A stretch of 64,000 nucleotides of DNA from Corynebacterium lizhenjunii (lineage in GTDB: Bacteria; Actinomycetota; Actinomycetes; Mycobacteriales; Mycobacteriaceae), in contig NZ_CP064954.1 of NCBI RefSeq assembly GCF_011038655.2, positions 1,364,001-1,428,000 of the forward strand, written 5' to 3'. Below are positions 48,922-55,892 of the stretch, in pieces. The notes beneath the pieces are model-generated. The model saw only the letters and a program-made list of their open reading frames with translations. It did no database searches and was not told where the DNA came from. Position numbers and translations under genes: made by a program. Within the stretch, counting starts at the first letter, position 1; each line of letters begins with the position of its first letter.

Positions 48922-50172
48922 CTAGAGCAAGTGCTCCCCCCAACTGGTATCACGCGAGGTTCCTGCTGGTACGTAATACATCGAAGAACCAATGTGGGTG
49001 GTCCAGGTATTGAGCTGGTCGGCATCATTTAGGCGCTGTTGAATGGGTTCAAACTGTGAGCGCGGGTCCTGCTGGAAGCAAATAAACACCAAGCCCGCGT
49101 TGCTCAGCTGCCCACTAGCCCGGGTAAATTCATCCGGCGCCAGGTCATAGTTATATGGCCTGCGCAAAAGCTTTTGCTCCGGGGCTTGCGCCGGTGGGTG
49201 AGCCAGCGCCACGTGCGAGGTGGGGTCTATGGCCCGCAAACCAAAGCGGTCGCGTGCCTCTAAGTCCACCGGGTCAAACTCTCCCTCCGCCCCCAGCGGA
49301 GCGCCTTCAACCAAATCGCGGCCTACAGAGACCTCCCGCGCAGTGCGGTCCAGCTCCTCCCACGTATCCAGGTTCATGGCAATACGCCGCACCACCATCG
49401 CAGTGCCACCTGCAAAACGCCCGTGGGGAATCCACACTTGCTGCGCAAACTCCTCCGGGCTGCGCGGATTGACCGTGCCATCCTTTTGCCCAAAGAGGTT
49501 GCGCGGCGTAGCGCCTTTCTCCAGCGCCCCGTAAGCATTGAGGAAGCCCTGTTGCACCCAAGCCACAGCCGCATAAGCCTTAGCCGCACGCACCATATGA
49601 CGCATGGCGTGCGCGGTAGTCACGGCGTCATCACCACAAATCTGCAACACGACATCCGTTTGTCCCCACTCCGGGCGCAGCTGGTCTAAAGAAAACTCCT
49701 TGACCGGCCCCAACCATTCGGGGGCGTCAATTCCTGCTGCGTGGAAGAATCCTTCTCCCCATCCGCAGGTGATGGTCAAGTTCGCCGGAATGCGCACCAT
49801 CTCCGGCTCCAGACTGCCCAACGGCGCCTCCGCTGTACACAACGCCCGCGCATCCTCTGTCCACAGGCGCATCAGGTTGCGCGCCTCCCGCTGCCCAGCA
49901 GTAGGCAAGAGGTTGAAACCCACCAAATTTAGGTGGGCTTGGGAGGCAGTGTCTACTCCCGCTTGGTGCTGTCCGTCAAAGGGCACAATGGCTCCAGCAA
50001 GCTGTGCTGGGGAACCAGAAGACGGTGCGGGGGCGGGGGCATCGGCAGACTCTGCAGCCCCATTACCACCTGCCTGCCTCCGTGCCCCCTCAGCGCTGCA
50101 CCCAGCTGCCAGGGCGCCCACCCCCAGTGCCGAACCTGCCAACACCGTACGGCGGTTAACCCGTTGAGCCAT
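48922..50172 (-). CDS. Dye-decolorizing (DyP-type) heme peroxidase, Tat-exported
   Basis: 416 residues. The Tat signal NRRTVLAGSALGVGALAAGC at the N-terminus also contains a lipobox-like LAAGC, so the protein may be a Tat lipoprotein. The DyP motif GxxDG is seen in FGQKDGTVNPR near residue 228, with the proximal-side TSHVALAHPPAQ and LLRRPYNYD further on. EfeB-like in layout, but no efeU/efeO genes are adjacent. Instead it follows two copper-protein genes. Possible roles are peroxide removal or heme/iron handling at the envelope. Confidence 0.9.
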   Translation of the reverse strand: MAQRVNRRTVLAGSALGVGALAAGCSAEGARRQAGGNGAAESADAPAPAPSSGSPAQLAGAIVPFDGQHQAGVDTASQAHLNLVGFNLLPTAGQREARNLMRLWTEDARALCTAEAPLGSLEPEMVRIPANLTITCGWGEGFFHAAGIDAPEWLGPVKEFSLDQLRPEWGQTDVVLQICGDDAVTTAHAMRHMVRAAKAYAAVAWVQQGFLNAYGALEKGATPRNLFGQKDGTVNPRSPEEFAQQVWIPHGRFAGGTAMVVRRIAMNLDTWEELDRTAREVSVGRDLVEGAPLGAEGEFDPVDLEARDRFGLRAIDPTSHVALAHPPAQAPEQKLLRRPYNYDLAPDEFTRASGQLSNAGLVFICFQQDPRSQFEPIQQRLNDADQLNTWTTHIGSSMYYVPAGTSRDTSWGEHLL

Positions 50173-50191
50173 TGTCCAGCGCCTCCTTTAG

Positions 50192-50818
50192 CTAGTGCTT
50201 GTGATCGGCGTGCCCGTGATCGCCGTGACCGTGATCGCCGTGGTGCATGTCGTCATAGCCCTCGGCACCAGCGCCCATGTCGCGCACGGGCACCTCGCCG
50301 ATTTCAATGCTCTGGCCATCTGCAGTCACCAGAGTCAGCGTGACGGTCTCCCCCGCCATCACCGGCTCCTTGACTCCCATCAGCATAAAGTGCAGCCCGC
50401 CCGGTTTCAGCTCCACGGACTCGCCTGCCGCCAGGTGCAGACCGCCGTTGAGCTCCTGCATCACGCCGTCGACAACCTCATGGATTTGCGTCATCTCCGC
50501 ATCCACGCTGGTGCGCACCGCAGTAATGGTCACGTCCTCATCAGTACCGTTGTGCAGCTGCCCAAACACTGCCGTCATGTCAGAGCCTGGCTCCATCGCG
50601 CGCACCACAGCGCCATGCATGTGCACATCACCGTGGGCATGGGCGTGCTCACTGGAGGTTGCCGGGGCACTCGAGCTTGCCGATGCCTCTGTGCTCACCG
50701 CAGCCGAAGCCTCCGGGGTTTGCGAAGCCTCATTGAGGCTATCGCCCTGGCTACAAGCTGCCAGCGCCAGACCGGCACATACCAGAGTAGAGACTGCAAA
50801 AAGACGATTATTCAGCAT
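50192..50818 (-). CDS. PCu(A)C-family copper chaperone lipoprotein with His-rich tail
   Basis: 208 residues. The lipoprotein signal ends in LAACSQG (Cys near residue 22). A Ser/Ala/Glu spacer leads to HAHAHGDVHMHG, then the PCuAC core with VFGQLHNGTDEDVTI, MTQIHEVVDG, and LKPGGLHFMLMGVKEPVMAG, which supplies the H/M copper ligands. The extreme C-terminus is a histidine-rich tail (DMHHGDHGHGDHGHADHKH) that adds potential metal sites. It lies 14 bp downstream of the CopC-domain gene and 19 bp upstream of the DyP gene. Confidence 0.9.
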   Translation of the reverse strand: MLNNRLFAVSTLVCAGLALAACSQGDSLNEASQTPEASAAVSTEASASSSAPATSSEHAHAHGDVHMHGAVVRAMEPGSDMTAVFGQLHNGTDEDVTITAVRTSVDAEMTQIHEVVDGVMQELNGGLHLAAGESVELKPGGLHFMLMGVKEPVMAGETVTLTLVTADGQSIEIGEVPVRDMGAGAEGYDDMHHGDHGHGDHGHADHKH

Positions 50819-50832
50819 GAAAGCTGCCTTTC

Positions 50833-51408
50833 TTAGTTGTTCTTACGGCCACGAGCCACGAGCAGAATAATGACTGCCAGCACCGCAGCAATACCGCCCA
50901 GGCCAATGGCTAATTTTGCTGGCAGGGACAGGCCGTCTAGTTCTTGGGCGGCCGGGTTTTGCGCTGCGGGGTCAGCTGTTCCGGGTGTTGTTGTTCCACT
51001 GGCTGACTCCTGCGCATCCGTGGCCGCGGCCCCGGCTACGCTAAACGGCACTGAGCCCTTGGTGGGGTGCCCATCAGACGAGGTAATGGAGAAACCCACC
51101 TGGTAGTTTCCGGGACCCGGCTGAATATCAGCCGGGACTTCCACGCGCAGTTCTCGCTGGTCCACCGTGGGGGTGGCGTCAAAAAGAATCTCGCCGGAAT
51201 CTACGTCACTGACAGCGAATGTGTTGAAGTCTTCCCGGGGAGTCCCGGAAAACTCCAACACAATTTCCCTGGGGAATTCCTGCAACGGGGCGTCCTGCAT
51301 AACATTGCCGCCGATCACTGCATCATGCGCCGCTGCTATAGGGGCACACATGCATGCCACCCCCACCGCAGCAACAAAGGACAGACGGGTACGACGAACA
51401 ATGCTCAT
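50833..51408 (-). CDS. CopC-domain copper-binding membrane-anchored protein
   Basis: 191 residues from ATG 51408 behind AGGAGCC. The Sec signal is cleaved at IAAA-HDAVIGG, leaving an N-terminal histidine for a possible copper brace. The CopC Ig-like domain includes IVLEFSGTPREDFNTFAV and NYQVGFSITSSDGHPTKGSVPFSV. An Ala/Thr/Pro-rich linker is followed by one C-terminal membrane helix (LAIGLGGIAAVLAVIILLVA) and an RGRKNN tail. First gene of the copC-PCuAC-DyP series. No CopD partner is visible. Confidence 0.9.
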   Translation of the reverse strand: MSIVRRTRLSFVAAVGVACMCAPIAAAHDAVIGGNVMQDAPLQEFPREIVLEFSGTPREDFNTFAVSDVDSGEILFDATPTVDQRELRVEVPADIQPGPGNYQVGFSITSSDGHPTKGSVPFSVAGAAATDAQESASGTTTPGTADPAAQNPAAQELDGLSLPAKLAIGLGGIAAVLAVIILLVARGRKNN

Positions 51409-51473
51409 ACAGGCTCCTACTATTACGCTCCAAGCCCCGGGGTTTCCCGGTGCCATACATTTATCTGCTCATA

Positions 51474-51522
51474 ATAACCCGCGCACAGCGTCCGCCTGGG
51501 CAGAAGCATTCGCGCGGGTTAT
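51474..51522. promoter_or_regulatory. Perfect 11-bp inverted repeat upstream of the copper cluster
   Basis: ATAACCCGCGC (51474-51484) and GCGCGGGTTAT (51512-51522), separated by 27 bases, lie 66-114 bases upstream of the CopC-domain gene start. No T-tract follows on either strand. It could be a two-half-site operator or a leader hairpin. The rest of the 51409-51630 gap shows no gene. Confidence 0.45.
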
Positions 51523-51630
51523 GACAGTAGTCGCTGGCCAGCTGGGGGAAGTTCCGCTTAGAGCCAAAGCATGAGACACATCACTTAAGTAAGGGGCTCC
51601 GCACGCCACACGACGCGGGGCCCGAACACG

Positions 51631-51665
51631 AAGAGGGCGTTCACATCAACCGTGAACGCCCTCTT
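51631..51665 (-). terminator. Terminator of the tRNA cluster
   Basis: A perfect 14-bp stem AAGAGGGCGTTCAC / GTGAACGCCCTCTT with a 7-base loop lies 5 bases beyond the 3' end of the last tRNA-Gly on the minus strand. T-rich runs are short on both sides. Confidence 0.8.
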
Positions 51666-51670
51666 ATTTG

Positions 51671-51743
51671 AGCGGATGACGAGACTCGAACTCGCGACCC
51701 TCACCTTGGCAAGGTGATGCGCTACCAACTGCGCTACATCCGC
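51671..51743 (-). tRNA. tRNA-Gly(GCC), copy 1
   Basis: Reads GCGGATGTAGCGCAGTTGG on the minus strand; anticodon loop TTGCCAA gives GCC. 73 bases without CCA, identical to copies 2 and 3. Last gene of the minus-strand tRNA series. Confidence 0.97.
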
Positions 51744-51795
51744 ATTCAACAGCCAAACTGACTGCATCACGGAAACACTAGCATGTGCTTCCTTG

Positions 51796-51867
51796 TGCGC
51801 GATACTGGGATTGAACCAGTGACCTCTTCCGTGTCAGGGAAGCGCTCTCCCGCTGAGCTAATCGCGC
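51796..51867 (-). tRNA. tRNA-Val(GAC), copy 1
   Basis: Reads GCGCGATTAGCTCAGCGGG on the minus strand; anticodon loop CTGACAC gives GAC. 72 bases, identical to copy 2; T-loop GGTTCAATCCC. Confidence 0.97.
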
Positions 51868-51894
51868 TCACGCACTATGACGTGCGTTTACTTG

Positions 51895-51965
51895 AGGTGG
51901 AAACGGGAATCGAACCCGTGTGCACGGTTTTGCAGACCGTTGCCTCACCACTCGGCCATTCCACC
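51895..51965 (-). tRNA. tRNA-Cys(GCA)
   Basis: Reads GGTGGAATGGCCGAGTGG on the minus strand; anticodon loop CTGCAAA gives GCA. 71 bases; only copy in the cluster. Confidence 0.97.
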
Positions 51966-52000
51966 GCGGCGTACCGCCTCAGTCGGCACCGGAGTACCAG

Positions 52001-52073
52001 AGCGGATGACGAGACTCGAACTCGCGACCCTCACCTTGGCAAGGTGATGCGCTACCAACTGCGCTACATCCGC
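52001..52073 (-). tRNA. tRNA-Gly(GCC), copy 2
   Basis: 73 bases identical to copy 1; the same 52-base spacing to the following Val-GAC gene is kept (52073 to 52126). Confidence 0.97.
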
Positions 52074-52125
52074 ATTCGAAAACCAGGCCCGGTTTCCTAG
52101 GAGCACACTACAGCATGTTCCCTAG

Positions 52126-52197
52126 TGCGCGATACTGGGATTGAACCAGTGACCTCTTCCGTGTCAGGGAAGCGCTCTCCCGCTGAGCTAATCGCGC
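52126..52197 (-). tRNA. tRNA-Val(GAC), copy 2
   Basis: 72 bases identical to copy 1, indicating a Gly-Val duplication or gene conversion. Confidence 0.97.
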
Positions 52198-52247
52198 GGG
52201 CTACAAGCATAAACTTGCAAGAAAGACTCTCCGAAGAGAAGTCTTGG

Positions 52248-52320
52248 AGCGGATGACGAGACTCGAACTCGCGACCCTCACCTTGGCAAGGTGATGCGCT
52301 ACCAACTGCGCTACATCCGC
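52248..52320 (-). tRNA. tRNA-Gly(GCC), copy 3
   Basis: 73 bases identical to the other two; first gene of the minus-strand tRNA series, so the promoter lies in 52321-52420. Confidence 0.97.
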
Positions 52321-52745
52321 ATTGCCCTACAATTCGCCTACCGCCTATCTCGACGTAACGTTCAGGCAAACCGTGGTGCGAGAGAAAACACTATATCCTT
52401 TACCCACTGGAGACAAATCGCCCGCTCACAGCCGTTTCCACCACCGCCCACCCAAAGCACCCTCACCCACCACACTCAGACCCGCCCCCTCAAACCCACC
52501 ACACCCAGACCCGCCACAGCCCTGGCCACACCGACAACAGTCTCAATCCCCTTCCGCCATGGCTGGTCCCGCATGGCACACCCTTCAACCACCGGCGCCG
52601 CCAAACCCTGCCATGGGGCACCCAACCCGCGACCTTTACCCGGACAATTTTGCCCAATACCCAGGGGATTAGCTCTCACGCCACGCGCGTGCTACATTGA
52701 TTCACGCACTCAGAGAGCGTCGTCCGCTTTCAGAATGCACCTCCA
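52321..52745. other. Gene-free spacer between divergent tRNA units
   Basis: No convincing coding sequence. The part next to 52321 should hold the promoter of the six-tRNA unit; read on the minus strand AGGATATAGTG near 52385-52395 contains a -10-like TATAGT. The part before 52746 should hold the tRNA-Val(CAC) promoter; TTAGCT, 18 bases, TACATT at about 52670-52699 is one candidate. The middle is a C-rich stretch (52440-52540) without structure I can interpret. Confidence 0.4.
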
Positions 52746-52817
52746 GGTTCTATAGCTCAGTGGGAGAGCGTTCCGTTCACACCGGAAAGGTCGCTGGTTC
52801 AATCCCAGCTAGGACCA
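52746..52817 (+). tRNA. tRNA-Val(CAC), at the prophage edge
   Basis: Reads GGTTCTATAGCTCAGTGGG; anticodon loop TTCACAC gives CAC. Acceptor pairs GGTTCTA/TAGGACC with discriminator A. Its 3' end points to the prophage, a usual attachment-site geometry. Confidence 0.96.
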
Positions 52818-52824
52818 CGTTGAT

Positions 52825-52868
52825 AACACCCCGGCTACCAGTGTTTTTGCTGGTGTCGGGGTGTTTTT
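52825..52868 (+). terminator. Terminator after tRNA-Val(CAC)
   Basis: AACACCCCG / CGGGGTGTT stem with an inner CCAG/CTGG stem and a TTTTT end. Terminates the tRNA transcript 7 bases after its 3' end, or belongs to the phage edge. Confidence 0.85.
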
Positions 52869-53027
52869 GACTTTTCGGCTTTCCGCCGTTTTAAGTCGTT
52901 TTAAGCCGGTTTCAGTGGTTTTTGTCGTGGGATTGTCGTGGAATTTGGGCCAGCACCCAGCCCTCCCATTCACGCCTTCATTCGATTGCGTTCCACGCTC
53001 CCACCACACCCATCAAACACAAAAAAG

Positions 53028-53066
53028 GCCCCCGCCCTACCACTGGAATAGTGGTAAGACGGGGGC
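53028..53066 (-). terminator. Terminator of the phage late operon
   Basis: GCCCCCG-ccc-TACCACT / AGTGGTA-aga-CGGGGGC, 5-base loop. On the minus strand it is followed by CTTTTTTGTG. It ends the lysis-module transcript. Confidence 0.85.
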
Positions 53067-53120
53067 TATTGAGATACCGCACACATCTGCGGGCGCAGCC
53101 AGGGCATTAAGGTGGGGGCT

Positions 53121-53184
53121 TAATCTCACACTATCCCTCGTTTTCGCGGGTGGGGTGTGAGATTACGCGGCACCTAATCTCACA
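53121..53184. repeat. TAATCTCACA triple half-site between lysis genes and terminator
   Basis: TAATCTCACAC (53121-53131) and its exact inverse GTGTGAGATTA (53155-53165) form an 11-bp palindrome with a GC-rich inner hairpin. A third direct half-site TAATCTCACA follows at 53175-53184, just past the last phage gene. Possible regulator or recombination-protein binding sites. Confidence 0.6.
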
Positions 53185-53192
53185 ATCGGGGC

Positions 53193-53537
53193 CTAAATAT
53201 CCCCTGCGATTTCCTCCGGGGGTGGGGTGTGCTCCGGGGCGGTAGGGTCACGCAGGTGCAGGGCGCGGATGTGCTGGATAGCTAGCCAGTAGCGGGTTTT
53301 AACTTCCTCAATCTTGTTCTTGAGCTGGTCAATTTCGCGTTCCAGGCGACTGATTTTTTCGTCCTGCGCCCGGGATGTCTCCCGCATTTCCTCGGTAAAG
53401 GCTTTCCAGTCCGGCCCACTGGACTCGATCCGCTTGGTGTCCTGCTGTGCTTTGCCTGCGGCCTTTTGGCCCCATAGGGTGCCGCCGGTGGTGATGAGTG
53501 CGACGATGACGGCGGTAATGATCTGTGCCGTGGTCAC
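53193..53537 (-). CDS. Phage membrane/coiled-coil protein (spanin-like position)
   Basis: 114 residues from GTG 53537. One N-terminal membrane helix (AQIITAVIVALITTGGTLWG), then a charged heptad region (SRAQDEKISRLEREIDQLKN, about 55-85) predicted as coiled coil, and a Pro-rich tail ending PPPEEIAGDI. Last gene of the late operon. Layout and position suggest a lysis accessory protein of the kind found after actinophage holins; no catalytic motif. Confidence 0.75.
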   Translation of the reverse strand: MTTAQIITAVIVALITTGGTLWGQKAAGKAQQDTKRIESSGPDWKAFTEEMRETSRAQDEKISRLEREIDQLKNKIEEVKTRYWLAIQHIRALHLRDPTAPEHTPPPEEIAGDI

Positions 53538-53538
53538 G

Positions 53539-53979
53539 CTATTCCCCCTCGTCGTTGTTGCGGCCTAGGACTTGCACCCGCTCCCTACTGTAGGCGTAGA
53601 GCGCCAACAGGGACACTGCTAGGTAGTTTAGGGCGCTGACCCACCCGCGTGCAGTGTCCCCCGCCAGGGTGCCCAGGAGGTAGGACGCCGCCCATGCCAG
53701 GTGTAGGCCTACGGCCATGCCCACGGCCGCCGGTAGCCAAGCCCCCACCCGCGTAGCGACGAGGCAGAATAACCCGGCAGCGACCCACACCGCACCCCAC
53801 ACCGCAGGTGTTGCCCACCCCTCTAGCCAGTGTGCTGGGGGGCGGCCTTGGGATAGTAGGGGTGGCAGGTAGGACAGGCCGCGGGCGATGGTCAGCCATG
53901 CCAGGATGGTTAGGCCTGCTTCGTCGGATTTGAACCACCTCATTAGGCGGCGGGCCATGCTGCGCATGAGGTTATTCAT
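53539..53979 (-). CDS. Phage lysis-region membrane protein, unknown
   Basis: 146 residues from ATG 53979, overlapping the holin stop by 8 bp. Four hydrophobic segments (LTILAWLTIARGLSYL, VWGAVWVAAGLFCLVAT, AAVGMAVGLHLAWAASYLL, LNYLAVSLLALYAY) are interrupted by short loops, with a basic N-terminus (MARRLMRWFK). It may be a second holin or anti-holin; family not recognised. Confidence 0.7.
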   Translation of the reverse strand: MNNLMRSMARRLMRWFKSDEAGLTILAWLTIARGLSYLPPLLSQGRPPAHWLEGWATPAVWGAVWVAAGLFCLVATRVGAWLPAAVGMAVGLHLAWAASYLLGTLAGDTARGWVSALNYLAVSLLALYAYSRERVQVLGRNNDEGE

Positions 53980-54229
53980 CGTATCCCGCCCGGTGACGTC
54001 CCCCACTGGTGGGGGTGGTGTCGATGAGGGAGGCGGTGCCCGGCTGGCCTGCCCCCACCGATGCCAGCGAGGTGAGTATGGAGATGATGGTCGCGGTGCT
54101 GGCGATACCTATCGCGCTGTGCCAGTCAAGATCCCACACCGGCACCCCTACAGTGAGCACGGCCAGGAGGGATTGGGCGAAGGTTTTTAGGGCGCGTTCA
54201 GCCAGGTCACGCAAAAAGTGGGTGCTCAT
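53972..54229 (-). CDS. Phage holin (r1t-type)
   Basis: 85 residues: FLRDLAERALKTFAQSLLAV followed by two membrane helices (SLLAVLTVGVPVWDLDW and SAIGIASTATIISILTSLAS), the pattern of actinophage r1t-like holins. Forms the membrane lesion that frees the endolysin. Starts 3 bp after the endolysin stop. Confidence 0.85.
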   Translation of the reverse strand: MSTHFLRDLAERALKTFAQSLLAVLTVGVPVWDLDWHSAIGIASTATIISILTSLASVGAGQPGTASLIDTTPTSGGRHRAGYDE

Positions 54230-54232
54230 GAT

Positions 54233-54967
54233 TTATTTCGCCCCCTTGGGGTCTTTGAAGCCGTCCAATTCGAGCTTGGCACCAATGGCGGCCACAGCAT
54301 CGACTAGTGTGCGCCCGCCCAGTTGGTCCCAGCCGGGGTATTGGCCCAGGTTCGGGGAGCCGGTGAGTTGGGCCTTGGTGTCTTTGACGTAGCGTTCCAT
54401 GATGGAATCCTCCTTCAGTGTTGGTGCAGGCGTGCCTGCTGGTTTGGTCCTTTGGTCGTACCAGTACTGTGCCCGGCGCATGTAGGTGTCGTGATACTTC
54501 CCGCCAGGGCGCAGGTGGTAGGGGCACGAGGTAATCCCGCCGGACTCGATATTGTGGAAGCGAACATTTTTGCCCGATACGGGGCGGCCCAGCTTGTAGA
54601 AGCGGCAGATCGCCGCGACCAGGTGGGCGCCTTCTTCCAATGTGGCGGGGCTGATTGGCCAATCCTCCGCCGCTCCGGCGCTATTGGAGTGCTCGATGCT
54701 AATCGAGCGGGCATTGGAATAGGCGTTGGCGTTAGACCATGCGGTGTCACGGTCCCAGACGGCTTGCCCGATACGGCCACGTGGGTCGATGGTGTAGTGG
54801 GCGGATGCCTCGCGGTCTTGCCAGACCCGCCAGCATTCGAGTAGGCCACCTACCATAGCCATGTGGTGGATGGTGACGAACTCTACCTGAGCGCCGCCGC
54901 GTCCCGGGGTGAAGTGCCGATTGAGTAGCCGGACCTCATCGGGCTCTAGGGTCAGCCAGTTTTTCAT
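54233..54967 (-). CDS. Phage endolysin, N-acetylmuramoyl-L-alanine amidase (Amidase_2)
   Basis: 244 residues from ATG 54967 directly behind AAGGAGG. Amidase_2 zinc and catalytic residues are visible as His34/His35 in VTIHHMAM, the ISIEHSNS strand near 90, His138 in VRFHNIE and Cys148 in TSCPYHL. The C-terminal 55 residues after a PAGTPAPTLKE linker form a small domain (NLGQYPGWDQLGGRTLVDA) like the envelope-targeting LGFP/binding modules of actinophages. Cleaves the amide between MurNAc and L-Ala at lysis. Confidence 0.93.
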   Translation of the reverse strand: MKNWLTLEPDEVRLLNRHFTPGRGGAQVEFVTIHHMAMVGGLLECWRVWQDREASAHYTIDPRGRIGQAVWDRDTAWSNANAYSNARSISIEHSNSAGAAEDWPISPATLEEGAHLVAAICRFYKLGRPVSGKNVRFHNIESGGITSCPYHLRPGGKYHDTYMRRAQYWYDQRTKPAGTPAPTLKEDSIMERYVKDTKAQLTGSPNLGQYPGWDQLGGRTLVDAVAAIGAKLELDGFKDPKGAK

Positions 54968-55076
54968 GGGTGTACCTCCTTGTTTGTGTGTGGAATATGA
55001 GTTAACCCCTGGCCGGGGTGTGGTCAGGGGTTGAAAGTGGGGCAACGCTGCGCAACGCGCCCCGCGCAAAGGGACG

Positions 55077-55850
55077 CTAGGCCTGCTTCCAGCCCGCCGG
55101 GTAGACGTCCGGGGCGTACACGTTAGCCGGGATAACGGATTCATACACCCCGTCTTTGTATGACACTCGCGCCCCTTTGGGGTAGGCGTCGTGTGCGCCG
55201 GTGGGCTGCTTGAACGGGGCCGGTTCGTCGCCTGCGTCTAGCTCGCCCTCCTCGCCGGGGTCTTCGGTGTCATCTTGCGCGGGGGTCTCATCGGCTGCTA
55301 CCTCATCCGGGGCCGCCGGTTCCCCATCACCCTCATCGGTTGCTGTCTCCGAGCTATCCTCACCGCCGCCGCCCTGGCCCTCGCCGCTGGGGTCTTCCCA
55401 ATCCTCATCCTCCCAATCCTCAGCAGCGTCATCATCTTCTACCACCGCACCATGCCCGGGGCCGCCGGGTGGGGTGATGTCCTCCCAAATCCGGCCGTCA
55501 AAATTCAGTGTGCCCGGCTCCCAGGAATTGAGCCCCTTGTGTGTAGAGCGCACCACCCTACCCTTGTAGGCCACAATGTCGCCCTCACGGTACATGGCAG
55601 AATGATCCGTCCCCGGGTTCGTCCACTGCGGCACATCCTCCACATCGTCCGGGACTTGCCCCATATCGGTCAGGGCATCCGGCAACGGCAATTTACCCGC
55701 GTCCTGCAAATCCTTGACCACTTGCGCCTGGGCCTCCTCCACCGCCTGGAGTGTGGCCCGGCGTTGCTTCTCGGTGGTGCTCATCCACACCATCAAATCC
55801 AAGAACTCGTCATCACCCAAGGCCTGGATAAGTTTCTTTGTATTCTCCAT
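55077..55850 (-). CDS. Phage protein with two CBM5/12-like modules joined by an acidic linker
   Basis: 257 residues. An N-terminal helical part (ENTKKLIQALGDDEFLDLM) is followed by module 1 (about 76-124: AMYREGDIVAYKGRVVRS, WEPGTLNFDGRIWEDI), an acidic Asp/Glu/Gly/Ser linker (about 137-211) and module 2 (about 218-255: AYPKGARVSYKDGVYES, VYPAGWKQA). The Y-x-x-G-x-x-V-x-Y-x-G pattern with a terminal W is that of chitin-binding type modules. It sits between the fibre and the lysin; a virion surface or host-glycan contact role is likely. The second ATG (55850) has better spacing to AAGGAGG than the first. Confidence 0.75.
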   Translation of the reverse strand: MENTKKLIQALGDDEFLDLMVWMSTTEKQRRATLQAVEEAQAQVVKDLQDAGKLPLPDALTDMGQVPDDVEDVPQWTNPGTDHSAMYREGDIVAYKGRVVRSTHKGLNSWEPGTLNFDGRIWEDITPPGGPGHGAVVEDDDAAEDWEDEDWEDPSGEGQGGGGEDSSETATDEGDGEPAAPDEVAADETPAQDDTEDPGEEGELDAGDEPAPFKQPTGAHDAYPKGARVSYKDGVYESVIPANVYAPDVYPAGWKQA

Positions 55851-55892
55851 CATGCGCCTCCTTAAGCAGCGATATAAGTAGAGTTAGGGCGG

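Larger units (their letters stand above)
3427..50686. repeat. Dispersed iterated motif TGCCGATGC (16 exact copies in this span)
   Basis: Exact copies read on the plus strand start at 4099, 4309, 10418, 19234, 41913 and 50678. Copies on the minus strand (GCATCGGCA) start at 3427, 14162, 15379, 21937, 23056, 31636, 33629, 39077, 46162 and 50039. Extended consensus is AGYYTGCCGATGCCNCC. Near matches lie at about 11780, 19744, 38498, 41209 and 59352. No exact copy occurs in the insertion sequence or prophage. Thirteen copies encode Ala-Asp-Ala in frame; one is intergenic and two are antisense. Confidence 0.6.

Noticed and set aside
51783..52369. Short open frames across the tRNA cluster on both strands
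   Set aside because: They translate tRNA genes and spacers; identical peptides recur only because the tRNA genes are identical.
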